Below, piece after piece: positions 21,138 to 29,477 of a stretch of DNA of 64,000 nt (its first letter is position 1; each line of letters begins with the position of its first letter). A model generated the notes under the pieces. It was not told the origin of the DNA, ran no database searches, and saw nothing but the letters and a program-made list of their open reading frames with translations. This stretch comes from Streptomyces sp. BK208. Lineage in GTDB: Bacteria; Actinomycetota; Actinomycetes; Streptomycetales; Streptomycetaceae. The DNA lies in the NCBI RefSeq assembly GCF_004364245.1, contig NZ_SOAV01000014.1, positions 210,626-274,625 of the forward strand, in the 5' to 3' direction. Made by a program: the position numbers and the translations under genes.

Positions 21138-21350
21138 ATGAGGATCGTCCTCGACCCCGAGCAGTGCTACGGCTCCGGTGACTGCGTCCACCGGGCCCCG
21201 GCCGTCTTCACCAAGGTGGACGGCCTCGGCGCCGTCATACCCGGCCGGGAACACGACGTCGACGCCCCGAGGGTGCGCGAGGCCGCCGAGGGATGCCCGT
21301 CCGCCGCGATCACCCTCACCCGCACGGACCCGGAAGGGACACGGGGCTGA
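21138..21350 (+). CDS. [3Fe-4S]-type ferredoxin
   Basis: A 70-residue electron carrier of the Fer4_15 type that usually serves cytochrome P450s in Streptomyces. It begins M-R-I-V-L-D-P-E-Q-C and has CYGSGDC (Cys10, Cys16) and a late GCPSAAI cysteine, the three-cysteine pattern of a 3Fe-4S cluster; the fourth cysteine of a 4Fe-4S cluster is missing. The ATG at 21138 follows a GGAG-like site. No P450 or ferredoxin reductase gene is adjacent, so its partner lies elsewhere. Confidence 0.88.
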   Translation: MRIVLDPEQCYGSGDCVHRAPAVFTKVDGLGAVIPGREHDVDAPRVREAAEGCPSAAITLTRTDPEGTRG

Positions 21351-21632
21351 GCGGACGGGGACCGGGCCGAGGACCTGCCGGGGGTGAGGCGCGACGCCGG
21401 GGCGCCGGTTCACGGCGGCACTCACCGTCTTTCCGGACGGGTACGGCCGCAGGTCACAACTCCCCGCGTGGCCACAGGGGTCCGTACGTGGGGGCCGGCC
21501 GGGGGCGTCGCCGTGTCCCTCCGGGCACACACGGCGGCGGCCCGGCTGCTCTGTCGAGCGGCCGGGCCGTTTCTCGCGTGTGGTGCGTACGCAGATCGCC
21601 GTTGCGTCAGGGTCGGGGGTGGTGCGGGCCGC

Positions 21633-22016
21633 TCAGCGCTGGAGCGGGATGGTGTGCTGGGTCCGAGGTCCGGCTGCGGTGTCGTCGCACGGGAGGCCGG
21701 TGGTGGTGGCGGTGGCGGCTGCCGCCGCCGCGGAGGCGTCGGCGAGCGGGTGGTGGCGGCAACTGGGTGCCGCGCCGTGGGCCTCGGCGCGGATGCGCTG
21801 TTTCATCGTGGGGGGCAGGGAGCCGGTTCGGGTCCGGGCCCTGGGGGCCGCGGCCGCGGGTGCCGCCTGGGGGGAGGCGCTCTCGGTGTTGCTGTGCGTT
21901 CCGGTCTGCGGTACGGCGGCGGCGGCCGTCGTCGTGATGAATCCGAGCGCCGTGCACAGCGCGAGGAAGGCGGTGACGACGCTGGTCCACAGCGTCAGGA
22001 CCTTGTTCCGGGCCAT
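21633..22016 (-). CDS. Small secreted or membrane-anchored Ala/Thr-rich protein
   Basis: A 127-residue protein with an N-terminal signal or anchor segment (MARNKVLTLW then hydrophobic to about residue 35) and an Ala/Pro/Thr-rich remainder. A short conserved-looking motif P-T-M-K-Q-R-I-R-A-E-A-H-G-A-A-P-S-C lies near 68-85. From memory this motif occurs in a small streptomycete family (possibly DUF6344). The function is unknown. The start is ATG 22016 with GAGGGG upstream. Confidence 0.65.
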   Translation of the reverse strand: MARNKVLTLWTSVVTAFLALCTALGFITTTAAAAVPQTGTHSNTESASPQAAPAAAAPRARTRTGSLPPTMKQRIRAEAHGAAPSCRHHPLADASAAAAAATATTTGLPCDDTAAGPRTQHTIPLQR

Positions 22017-22354
22017 GGCCCCTCACTTTCGGGTTGGGCGATTTGCGTACTTTCCTCATGATGTGTATGCGGATCGCGAAGTGGTGGACCTGGGCCCGTG
22101 GCGCGTCGATGTTCAGATGAACACCACCCGAATAGCCGCAAGGGGGTGGAAAGGCTGCCCAGACGGGAGAGAGGCGGGCAAAAGTCACCGCACGTGAGGG
22201 TGTGATCACCCTCCGATCAGAATGGTCTCGTCCGCTTCTAGAGGGTTCCGGCGACGGGCAGTTGACCACCGACGCAGGTCACCGATCGGTATCGGCCGGT
22301 GTGTATAGTCGGGCGCCAGAGGTCCCCTACGTCAAGGAAAGACGAGGTCGCGCG
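22017..22354. other. Intergenic region upstream of the DLW-39 gene
   Basis: These 338 bases lie between divergent genes. A short inverted repeat (GAGGGT at 22196-22201 and ACCCTC at 22208-22213 around GTGATC) resembles an operator, and TATAGT near 22306 may be a -10 element. No gene is convincing. Confidence 0.4.
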
Positions 22355-22483
22355 GTGAAGAAGCTTCTCCTGGTCGCACTGGCCGCCATCGGCGGGCTCC
22401 TCGTGTACCGCCAGATCCAGGCGGATCGCGCCGAGCAGGATCTGTGGACGGAGGCGACTGACTCCGTGCCCACGGGTTCGTGA
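22355..22483 (+). CDS. DLW-39 family small protein
   Basis: A 42-residue peptide beginning M-K-K-L-L-L-V-A-L with one membrane helix (residues 3-18) followed by R-Q-I-Q-A-D-R-A-E-Q-D-L-W-T-E-A-T-D. The DLW motif and position between gyrA and the tRNA-Ala/cis-prenyltransferase region are typical of this actinobacterial family, whose function is unknown. The GTG at 22355 is preceded by AGGAAAGACGAGG. A strong terminator follows 27 bases after the stop. Confidence 0.88.
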   Translation: MKKLLLVALAAIGGLLVYRQIQADRAEQDLWTEATDSVPTGS

Positions 22484-22510
22484 GTACGACCGACATCCGG
22501 TCCTGAGCAG

Positions 22511-22538
22511 ACCCCGGCCGTCAAACGGTCGGGGTTTT
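22511..22538 (+). terminator. Intrinsic terminator after the DLW-39 gene
   Basis: An ACCCCGGCCG arm at 22511-22520 pairs with CGGTCGGGGT after a short loop (one G-T pair) and is followed by TTTTGTGTT, a classic Rho-independent terminator on the plus strand. Confidence 0.9.
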
Positions 22539-22631
22539 GTGTTGCCCAGAGAGGGCAGGTCCGCTCGGGGCGGGTGGCGACGGACGAGGCGACTGAGCGA
22601 CTGAGCCGGTGGACGCGAGGGGTGGCGGGTC

Positions 22632-24050
22632 ATGGGACGGTGGTGTACGGCTCGACGGCGCGCCGGAACGAGGCGGGCGCGGCCGCGGGTGCTCGCCCGG
22701 ATGACCCTGCTGGGCGCCGTACTGGTCACGACCGCCGCGCTCCCGGCCGCGCTGCTGCCCGGCCCCACGGCGATCGCCGCCGGTGCGGCCGGCCCGGCGC
22801 AGGCGGCCGGTGCGGTCGGCGCCGCCGGTGCCGCCGGTGCGGTGGGAGCGGCCGGCGCGGCCGACGGGTACGCCTTCGCCGACGACGCCGTGCGCATCGC
22901 CGGCGCGAGTGCCACCGCGGGTGCCGAAACGCTGACGGCGGGGTCCACGTACCGCAGCTCGCTGCCGAGGAACGGCACCCGTTACTACCGCCTCGAACTC
23001 GATGCCGCCTCCGACGCCTACGTCTCCGTGACCGCCGTGCCCCGGACCGACGGTGACGTCACCGCCGTGGACGGCGTCCGGGTCTCCGTGCGGGACGCCG
23101 AGGGCGGCTCCTGCTCCGTGCGCAGCGCCACCTTCGGCGCCGCGCACAGCCCCCGCCCGGTCACCGCCTGGGGCACCCGCGAGATCGACCCCGCCTCCCG
23201 CCGGTGCCAGGAGTCCGGCACCTATTACGTCGGGGTCGAGCGGACCAGGCCCCAGGACTCCCCGCCGGACGACTGGGACCTGGAACTCGGTGTCGCGAGC
23301 GAACCCCGCCCGCGCCGGACCGGCGTGACCGAACCACCCGGGTCCTGGGACTCCGCCTCGCCGCAACCCCCGGCCGGTGAGCCGGAGCGCCGGCCGGGCG
23401 GCAACGGGTTCGCCCACGCCGCCCTCGTCGGGCAGGGGGCCTGGCGCGACGACATACGGCCCGGGGAGACCCTCTATTACAAGGTGCCGGTCGACTGGGG
23501 CCGCCAGGTGTACGCCACCGCCGAACTCGCCGGTTCCGCGGGAGCCTCCGGCTACGCCACCGCCGCCCTGCGGCTGGCCCTGCACAACCCCGTGCGCGCC
23601 GAGGTCGACGACGCCGCCAAGAGCTACACCGGCCGCGCGACCACCGTCGGCCTCGCCCCCCTGCCGCCCGTGGCGTACGCCAACCGGTACGCGAGTGAGG
23701 CGCAGACCGGCGCGCTGCGGTTCGCCGGTGACTACTACGTGGTCGTCCACCTCGCCGCACAGGTGGCCGACGCCTTCGGCCGGGGCCCGTTCGGACTGAC
23801 GCTGCGCCTGCGGGTCGGGGGAACGGCGGAGACCGGTCCCGACTACGCGGGGGAGTCCCGGCCGAAGGGGCTCTTCGATGTCTCCGCACAGGACCGGATC
23901 GCCGCACCCGGCGGTGGAGCCACGGGAGCCGACGCCGCCTCGGAGGACGACGTCGCCATGAAGGCGGTGGCCGTCGGCGGCATCGGAACCGGCAGCCTGC
24001 TCCTCCTCGGGCTGGCGGTGTGGACGGCGGCGGCCCGGCGCAGAACCTAG
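22632..24050 (+). CDS. Secreted, C-terminally anchored protein of unknown function
   Basis: A 472-residue protein. The N-terminus is Arg-rich followed by a hydrophobic stretch (about 23-50), a signal peptide or anchor, and an Ala/Gly-rich linker to about 78. The extracellular part has two similar beta-rich modules (about 95-230 and 260-400), each with a TYRSSLPRNGTRYYR or GETLYYKV segment that resembles bacterial pre-peptidase-like domains. A C-terminal helix (about 445-465) and ARRRT end would anchor it in the membrane. I do not recognise a catalytic motif. The ATG at 22632 is the likeliest start, though its ribosome site is weak. Confidence 0.7.
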   Translation: MGRWCTARRRAGTRRARPRVLARMTLLGAVLVTTAALPAALLPGPTAIAAGAAGPAQAAGAVGAAGAAGAVGAAGAADGYAFADDAVRIAGASATAGAETLTAGSTYRSSLPRNGTRYYRLELDAASDAYVSVTAVPRTDGDVTAVDGVRVSVRDAEGGSCSVRSATFGAAHSPRPVTAWGTREIDPASRRCQESGTYYVGVERTRPQDSPPDDWDLELGVASEPRPRRTGVTEPPGSWDSASPQPPAGEPERRPGGNGFAHAALVGQGAWRDDIRPGETLYYKVPVDWGRQVYATAELAGSAGASGYATAALRLALHNPVRAEVDDAAKSYTGRATTVGLAPLPPVAYANRYASEAQTGALRFAGDYYVVVHLAAQVADAFGRGPFGLTLRLRVGGTAETGPDYAGESRPKGLFDVSAQDRIAAPGGGATGADAASEDDVAMKAVAVGGIGTGSLLLLGLAVWTAAARRRT

Positions 24051-24063
24051 ACCGCCTCCCGCG

Positions 24064-25647
24064 TCAGATACGGCTCAGCGCCCAGAAACCGACGGCGTAG
24101 CAGGCCAGCGCGAGCATCAGCAGCGGCAACACCACCTTCGCCGGGGGGCCGGGCCGACGCCGCCGTCGAGCCCCGCGGTGCTGAGCGTGCGGCGCCGACC
24201 GCGGGTTCCGTGCGGTGTACGGGGCGGTGGCGACGTCGGCGTACTGCGGCGCGTGCGGGGTCCGCCCCGGCGCCCGGAGCTCCGGTCCGGCTGTGAACGC
24301 GGGGAAAGGCGCGGACGGTTGGGCCGCCGCATCGCCCACCGAAGGCGAGGGCGAGCGCGTGGCCGGGGACGGTGTGACGGTCGGCTGCGGTGGCGGCAGG
24401 CGGAAACTCCCGGTGTCCGACGACGAGACGGGGGCGGAAGGCGTCCAGTCCCGGGCGGGAGGCATGCCGGTCGGCGTCGGCGGCGGCAGGGGGGACGGGG
24501 TGCCGTCCGGGGGCGCAGACGGCCCCGACGGGATCGGAGACGTGCCGGACGGGATCGGAGACGTGCCGGACGGGATCGGAGACGTGCCGGACGGGATCGG
24601 AGACGTGCCGGACGGGATCGGAGACGTGCCGGACGGAGACGTGGACGGCCGGGGAGGCGCGGGCGGTGCGGTGTGCGGGGACGGCCGGGGAGGCGTGTGC
24701 GGGGACGGGCCCGGGGCCGTCGGCTGCCGTGGGTCGGTGGCTGCGTCGTCCAGGCCGGACGCCCTCCTGAGCGGCCCCTCGGCGTCGAAACCCGCGGGCA
24801 GCGGGCCCACTTGGTCGAAGATCTCGATCAGCTCGTCGTCGGGTCCGGGCTCCGGCAGCAGTTCCACCGCCGCGGCCAGCGCCTTGCGCGCCCCCGTCGC
24901 GGTACGGAACCTCGCCACCGGATCCGGCTGCACCAGCGTCGCCACGACCTGCCACAACGGCTCGGGAATCCCCCGCGGTGCGGGCGGCGTGCCGTACTCG
25001 GCGAAATGCTGCACGAGCGCCTTGGCGTCCGGCTTCGCCCCCTCCAGCAGATACAGGGCGACCAGACCCACCGCGAACAGGTCCGCCGGGAAGTCCGGCT
25101 CCGCGCCCATCATCTGCTCCGGCGCGAGGTAACCCGGTGTCCCCACGACCAGGTTGGTCTCCGTCAGCCGGGGCTCACCCAACCGCATCGCGATGCCGAA
25201 GTCGGACAGCCTGAGACGCGGACGGCCCGTCCCCGTCGCTTCGAGGAGCAGGTTGGCGGGCTTGATGTCACGGTGCACCACACCCTCCCCGTGCACCGCG
25301 GCCAGGCCCGCGAGGAGCTGGTCGAGCAGCGTGCACACGAAGTCGGGCGGCAGGGGCCCGTAGTCCCCGACCAGATGGACCAGGGAACCGCCCGTGACCA
25401 GGTCCATGGTGAACAGGACCTGGTCGTCGTCGGCGGCCCAGCTCGCGGGCGCGAGCACATGGGGATGATCGATGCGCAGCGCCTGCTCGCGGACGAACCG
25501 CAGCAGCGAGTGCGCGTCCCGCTGCTGCAGCACCTTCGCGGCCACATAACGCCTGCGCCGGTGGTCCCAGGCGCGCCAGACGGCACCCACCCCGCCCCGG
25601 CCGATCGGATCGACCAGCTCGTACCGGCCCGCGAAGACCTCACCCAT
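24064..25647 (-). CDS. Membrane-anchored Ser/Thr protein kinase
   Basis: A 527-residue Hanks-type kinase. The catalytic domain spans about 1-265, with the glycine loop GRGGVGAVW near 17-25, catalytic VVHRDIKPANLLL near 126-138 and D-F-G near 153-155. A Pro/Ser/Thr-rich linker (about 300-480) contains a 21-base tandem repeat. A single membrane helix ends the protein (about 503-525), so almost nothing is extracellular and it has no PASTA domains. It reads in the same direction as the HTH gene upstream, 87 bases away. The substrate is unknown. The start is ATG 25647. Confidence 0.92.
   Translation of the reverse strand: MGEVFAGRYELVDPIGRGGVGAVWRAWDHRRRRYVAAKVLQQRDAHSLLRFVREQALRIDHPHVLAPASWAADDDQVLFTMDLVTGGSLVHLVGDYGPLPPDFVCTLLDQLLAGLAAVHGEGVVHRDIKPANLLLEATGTGRPRLRLSDFGIAMRLGEPRLTETNLVVGTPGYLAPEQMMGAEPDFPADLFAVGLVALYLLEGAKPDAKALVQHFAEYGTPPAPRGIPEPLWQVVATLVQPDPVARFRTATGARKALAAAVELLPEPGPDDELIEIFDQVGPLPAGFDAEGPLRRASGLDDAATDPRQPTAPGPSPHTPPRPSPHTAPPAPPRPSTSPSGTSPIPSGTSPIPSGTSPIPSGTSPIPSGTSPIPSGPSAPPDGTPSPLPPPTPTGMPPARDWTPSAPVSSSDTGSFRLPPPQPTVTPSPATRSPSPSVGDAAAQPSAPFPAFTAGPELRAPGRTPHAPQYADVATAPYTARNPRSAPHAQHRGARRRRRPGPPAKVVLPLLMLALACYAVGFWALSRI
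24527..24631. repeat. 21-bp tandem repeat in the kinase linker
   Basis: Five exact head-to-tail copies of a 21-base unit (plus-strand unit begins GACGGGATCGG and ends GTGCCG) with a partial sixth. They encode five repeats of seven residues (S-P-I-P-S-G-T) in the kinase linker. The exact identity points to recent expansion. Confidence 0.95.
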
Positions 25648-25734
25648 GGCTGTGCGCCGCTCCTCCCCTGGGACCTGTCGCGCCCTTCCCGCGGGTCCGG
25701 CCGCCGACCCCCTCGGCGACCGGACCTGCGGGAA

Positions 25735-26283
25735 TCAGTTCTGGTGGGACTGGTAGTGCGCGACCGCGTCCGAGGTGCGGCCCGCGCCGTACACCCGCAG
25801 GAACTCCGCCAGCTCCGGATGCGAGGAGGAGAGGGCGTCCGCCGCGTCGATGATGTCCCCGGCGGCCGCCACCGAGCGCAGCAGCGACTGGATCTCACGG
25901 ACCACCCGCTTGACCGTGGGCGCGCCCGAACTGGTCGTGGACGTCGTGGTGTTGTTGAGCACCGAGCCCCCCTGCGACTTGCGGATCTCGTCCATGCGCT
26001 CCGTCGCCTCGGCCGCGCTCGCACTGCCGTCGGCGACCTGCCCCGCCAGGTCCTGCAGCAGCTGCACCCGCTGCACCACCGCGGGGTTGCCGATCTTCGC
26101 CCGCTGGCCGCTCATCAGCTGCGACAGCATCGGCGCGGACAGCCCGAGGACCCCCGCCAGACGAGCCTGGTTGAGACCGAGATCGTCGATAAGCCTGCGG
26201 AAGAGCGCCCCCAGCGGCTCCCCGTACCAGTTCCGCTGCAGTTCCCGCGCTCTTGCGGTGGCTTCCTGCTGTGCGGCGTCCAT
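25735..26283 (-). CDS. HTH DNA-binding protein
   Basis: A 182-residue protein with a helix-turn-helix at about residues 35-62 (LNQARLAGVLGLSAPMLSQLMSG), of the XRE type. The middle is a Ser/Thr-rich linker and the C-terminus a helical domain. Its place next to a Ser/Thr kinase gene and just before tRNA-Ala suggests that it may regulate, or be regulated with, the kinase; that is inference. No target sites could be assigned. It starts at ATG 26283. Confidence 0.85.
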   Translation of the reverse strand: MDAAQQEATARARELQRNWYGEPLGALFRRLIDDLGLNQARLAGVLGLSAPMLSQLMSGQRAKIGNPAVVQRVQLLQDLAGQVADGSASAAEATERMDEIRKSQGGSVLNNTTTSTTSSGAPTVKRVVREIQSLLRSVAAAGDIIDAADALSSSHPELAEFLRVYGAGRTSDAVAHYQSHQN

Positions 26284-26462
26284 TGCGTCTCCCCATCGCT
26301 TCCCCGAAACCGCAGTTCGCTCCAGCGAACCACGCCGAGCATCTTACGGAGCGTGGTCGTTCCCCGGGAGCCCCAATCATTTGTGAGATACGGGGGGCGA
26401 CCCGGTACTCTTGTCTGCGGCGACCGACGGTCCGCGGGTTCAGGACCGGCGACGCCTCCCGA

Positions 26463-26535
26463 GGGGCCTTAGCTCAGTTGGTAGAGCGCTGTCTTTGCAT
26501 GGCAGATGTCAGGGGTTCGACTCCCCTAGGCTCCA
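26463..26535 (+). tRNA. tRNA-Ala (TGC)
   Basis: A 73-nt cloverleaf with acceptor arms GGGGCCT and AGGCTCC (one G-T pair), the D-arm AGCTCAGTTGGTAGAGC, the anticodon loop with TGC and the T-arm GGGGTTCGACTCCCC. CCA is not fully encoded. A -10-like TACTCT lies at 26406-26411. Confidence 0.96.
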
Positions 26536-26940
26536 CCGTGAAGAGCGCCTTCGACCCGCGGAAACGTGCGTCGGAGGCGCTCTGTGCGCTTCAAGGCCGA
26601 CCAGGCGGACCGCACGGCCCCGCCATCCGGTCCCGGTGGGCGGAGACGTTCCTCACCGTCGTCGCCCTCACCCCGCTCCCGGCGCGGCGCGTTTCGGCCG
26701 GGCGATCATCAACAACCGGACGGAAAAGGCCAGTTGACCACGGGAAACGAGGTTTCGGCGGTCGCGGCGTCGCCGGGGCGGGTCCGTGGAAGAGCCCCTC
26801 TCGGCGCCCGGGCGGAGCTGTCTGCTCTTGATATCGTCACCCCACAGGGCATCAGCGCCACAGCCCCGCGGGGCGGTGCCACGTGGCTCATCGCCGTCGG
26901 AGCCGTCCGTTCGCTGCCGACGAGGTGGAAGGGGTAGACC
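26536..26940. other. Intergenic region
   Basis: These 405 bases between tRNA-Ala and the cis-prenyltransferase gene contain only shadow reading frames. The promoter of the downstream gene should lie here, but no clear element was found. Confidence 0.4.
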
Positions 26941-27717
26941 ATGCGGGCGAAGGTACGGGCCGCTCTCGACGCGCTCTATATGAAGCGACTGGTCAGAGAG
27001 CTGGAAGGACGCCCACGCCCCCAGCACATCGGCATCATGCTCGACGGCAACCGCCGGTGGGCCAAGATGTCGGGCATAGACGACCCCCGCGAGGGCTACC
27101 GGGCCGGCGGCGCCAAGGTGCTGGACTTCCTGCGCTGGTGCGATTCGGCACAGATCGAGCACGTCACCCTGTTCATGCTCTCCGACGACAACCTCCACCG
27201 GCCCGAGGAGCAGCTGAACCCCCTCATCGACATCATCGCCGAGGTCGTCGAGCAGTTGGCCGCACCGGGCAATCCCTGGCCCGTCGAGGCTGTCGGCGCC
27301 CTGGACCTGCTGCCCGCGGAATCCGCGAGCCGCCTCAAGACCGCCACCGCCTCCACCCAGGACCGCAAGGGCGGCACCAAGGTCGACGTCGCCGTGGGCT
27401 ACGGCGGCAGGCGCGAGATCGTCGACGCCGTCCGGTCCGCCCTGACCGAGCACAGCTCACAGGGCGGGGACATCGACGAGTTCATCGAGACCTTCACCAT
27501 GGAGCACATCTCCAAGCACCTGTACTCCAAGACGCGGTCCGAGTCCGACCTCATCATCCGCACCTCCGGCGAGCAGCGGCTCTCCGGATTCCTGCTCTGG
27601 CAGTCCGCCTACGCCGAGGTCCACTTCTGTGAGACCTACTGGCCGGACTTCCGTGAGATCGACTTCCTCCGCGCCCTGCGCTCCTACTCGCTGCGCGAAC
27701 GCCGCTACGGCCGCTGA
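26941..27717 (+). CDS. Isoprenyl transferase (cis-prenyltransferase, UppS family)
   Basis: A 258-residue cis-prenyltransferase that condenses isopentenyl diphosphate with an allylic diphosphate. The signature IMLDGNRRW has the catalytic Asp at residue 35. The C-terminal RTSGEQRLSGFLLWQSAYAEV block binds the homoallylic diphosphate. Streptomycetes usually have two such genes, one making undecaprenyl diphosphate and one a shorter product such as Z,E-farnesyl diphosphate; the sequence alone does not say which this is, so no symbol is given. The ATG at 26941 follows GAAGGGG. It is followed by a parS-like site and a strong terminator. Confidence 0.92.
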   Translation: MRAKVRAALDALYMKRLVRELEGRPRPQHIGIMLDGNRRWAKMSGIDDPREGYRAGGAKVLDFLRWCDSAQIEHVTLFMLSDDNLHRPEEQLNPLIDIIAEVVEQLAAPGNPWPVEAVGALDLLPAESASRLKTATASTQDRKGGTKVDVAVGYGGRREIVDAVRSALTEHSSQGGDIDEFIETFTMEHISKHLYSKTRSESDLIIRTSGEQRLSGFLLWQSAYAEVHFCETYWPDFREIDFLRALRSYSLRERRYGR

Positions 27718-27722
27718 GCGCC

Positions 27723-27736
27723 GTTTCACGTGAAAC
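27723..27736. promoter_or_regulatory. parS: parS centromere-like site (ParB-binding)
   Basis: A perfect 14-base palindrome, GTTTCACGTGAAAC, with the symmetry extending one more base on each side (C and G). This is the core of the bacterial parS consensus. ParB loads on such sites, which are concentrated around oriC in Streptomyces, to organise and segregate the chromosome. Here it lies 22 kb from oriC between a stop codon and a terminator. Confidence 0.93.
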
Positions 27737-27737
27737 G

Positions 27738-27780
27738 TCGCTGTGGGGCGGGAGACTCCAGGTCTCCCGCCCCACAGCGA
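27738..27780. terminator. Bidirectional terminator hairpin
   Basis: A 19-base inverted repeat (27738-27756, TCGCTGTGGGGC..., pairing with 27762-27780) around a short loop, placed between the convergent cis-prenyltransferase gene and the DUF5324 gene. It probably serves both. Confidence 0.9.
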
Positions 27781-27819
27781 TCATCAGGCAGACAGTCGAC
27801 GCCGTACGGGCGCTGAGGA

Positions 27820-28521
27820 TCAGCGGGGCTCGTCGCCCTCCGCCGCCTCCTCCTGTGCCTGCTTCGCCTGCACCTCAGGATCGAGGACGGCCTCGCCGGT
27901 GCCGTCCACCGACGTCAGCGGGCTCGGCTCGGGGACCTCGGTCGCCTCCGGCGGCTCCACCAGCCACTCCGGGTTGGCCTGCTTGTCCCACCACTTCCAT
28001 GCGGCGAAGGCGCCGCCGGCGAGGACACCCGCCACCGCGAGCACCTTGGCGACACGGCCGGCCCTGGCCCGTCGCTGGTGCTTGCGCGTCAGCTTCTGGA
28101 TCTCCTTGGCCGTGACCTGACCGCGCAGCGCCGCCAGCGCGGCGAGACCCCGCGCGGTGGCCTCGTCCCGCACGGGGCCGGCCGCGGCCACCGCCTGCTC
28201 GATCTTCGGACGTGAGTAGTCGGCCGCCTGCCGAGCGGCCAGACGCGTACGGACGGCGGCCTCCTGGGCGGCCGCGTCCATCTTCGGCGGCACATGCGTA
28301 CGGGCCTGCTCCAGCCGCGGCGCCACATGCGCGCCGTACTGGAGACGGGCCTGATCTGCGGCCTGCGACACCTTGGGCGCCAGCCGTACGCGCGCCTCCT
28401 GTGCATAGTGGGCGGCCCTGTCCTTGGCCGTGTCGGCGTAGGGCGCCACCACTTCCGCGGCGTGCAGCACGCTGTCCTTCGCCGAACCGGTCGCGGCGCG
28501 CACGCTGTCGATGCGGGTCAC
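27820..28521 (-). CDS. DUF5324 family protein
   Basis: A 233-residue protein with a long Ala/Arg/Lys/Glu-rich helical N-terminal region (about 1-150) containing repeats such as AKDRAAHYAQEAR, then one membrane helix (about 160-176) followed by W-K-W-W-D-K and an acidic tail. This arrangement matches the streptomycete DUF5324 family. The function is unknown; the helical repeats resemble apolipoprotein or LEA-like coiled segments. It starts with GTG at 28521 after a very strong AGGAGGAGG. Confidence 0.8.
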   Translation of the reverse strand: MTRIDSVRAATGSAKDSVLHAAEVVAPYADTAKDRAAHYAQEARVRLAPKVSQAADQARLQYGAHVAPRLEQARTHVPPKMDAAAQEAAVRTRLAARQAADYSRPKIEQAVAAAGPVRDEATARGLAALAALRGQVTAKEIQKLTRKHQRRARAGRVAKVLAVAGVLAGGAFAAWKWWDKQANPEWLVEPPEATEVPEPSPLTSVDGTGEAVLDPEVQAKQAQEEAAEGDEPR

Positions 28522-28840
28522 GGGTTCCTCCTCCTCGGTGGCGTACGGTAATTCGACTTTCCACCCTTTTACGGATCATGCCTGGGGACGCACCGCCAGG
28601 CATGTGAGAGAGGGCATCCGGGTCACGGGTGGTGCCGCCGAGCCCTCCGGGACAACTGGTGATGAAGTTGCGAACAAGAGCCGATCAACGTCAATAGGGG
28701 ATGAATACCGGGCAACACGAGCCTGCCCACGACCATGCCACGGATCCGCGTCCCATGCTCGTGACCCAGCGGGATGAACGCCGAACGTGCCCCGACCGTG
28801 GGAGGATCGGTCCGCATCGCAGGACGAGGGAAGGCGCACC
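28522..28840. other. Divergent promoter region
   Basis: These 319 bases between divergent genes (DUF5324 and the cyclophilin) should contain both promoters. No gene or clear regulatory motif was recognised. Confidence 0.4.
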
Positions 28841-29374
28841 GTGGCCGAGCAGCTCTACGCCACTCTGAAGACCAGCCGAGGCGACATCGAGATCCGGCTG
28901 CTGCCGAACCACGCGCCCGCGACGGTCAGGAACTTCGTCGAGCTGGCCCGCGGTGAACGGGAGTGGACCCACCCGGTCACCGGTGAGAAGACCACGGCCA
29001 GGCTCTACGACGGCACCGTCTTCCACCGGGTGCTCAGCGGCTTCATGATCCAGGGCGGCGACCCGCTGGGGAACGGCACCGGAGACCCCGGCTACCAGTT
29101 CCCGGACGAGTTCCACCCCGACCTCGCCTTCGACCGGCCCTACCTGCTGGCCATGGCCAACGCCGGTCCCGGTACCAACGGCTCGCAGTTCTTCATCACC
29201 GTCTCCCCGACGACCTGGCTGAACCGCAAGCACACGATCTTCGGCGAAGTGACCGACACGGCCAGTCAGAAGGTCGTCGACACCATCGCCGCCACCAGGA
29301 CCAACCCCCGCACCGAGCGCCCCGTCGACGACATCGTCGTCGAGACGGTCGTCGTCGAGACCCGCGGCGCCTGA
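28841..29374 (+). CDS. Cyclophilin-type peptidyl-prolyl isomerase
   Basis: A 177-residue cytoplasmic cyclophilin that accelerates cis-trans isomerisation of prolyl bonds in folding proteins. The conserved blocks are FHRVLSGFMIQGGDP (catalytic Arg and Gln), LAMANAGPGTNGSQFFI and HTIFGEV. No signal peptide is present. An upstream in-frame ATG at 28787 adds 18 poorly conserved residues; the GTG at 28841 (MAEQLYATL) follows GAGGGAAGG and gives the usual length. The rhomboid protease gene follows, as is common in Streptomyces. Confidence 0.95.
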   Translation: MAEQLYATLKTSRGDIEIRLLPNHAPATVRNFVELARGEREWTHPVTGEKTTARLYDGTVFHRVLSGFMIQGGDPLGNGTGDPGYQFPDEFHPDLAFDRPYLLAMANAGPGTNGSQFFITVSPTTWLNRKHTIFGEVTDTASQKVVDTIAATRTNPRTERPVDDIVVETVVVETRGA

Positions 29375-29477
29375 CGTCCCGCACACCGGGCAGGAACCAA
29401 ACGTCCCGCCCATCCGTAGAGCAGGGCGGGACGGTGCATCCGCACACACCGCCCGCAGGGACGACCGAGGGGATGCC

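Noticed and set aside
24527..24631. Regular short repeats as a possible CRISPR array
   Set aside because: The repeats are contiguous with no spacers, in frame and inside a kinase gene. No cas genes are present in the window.
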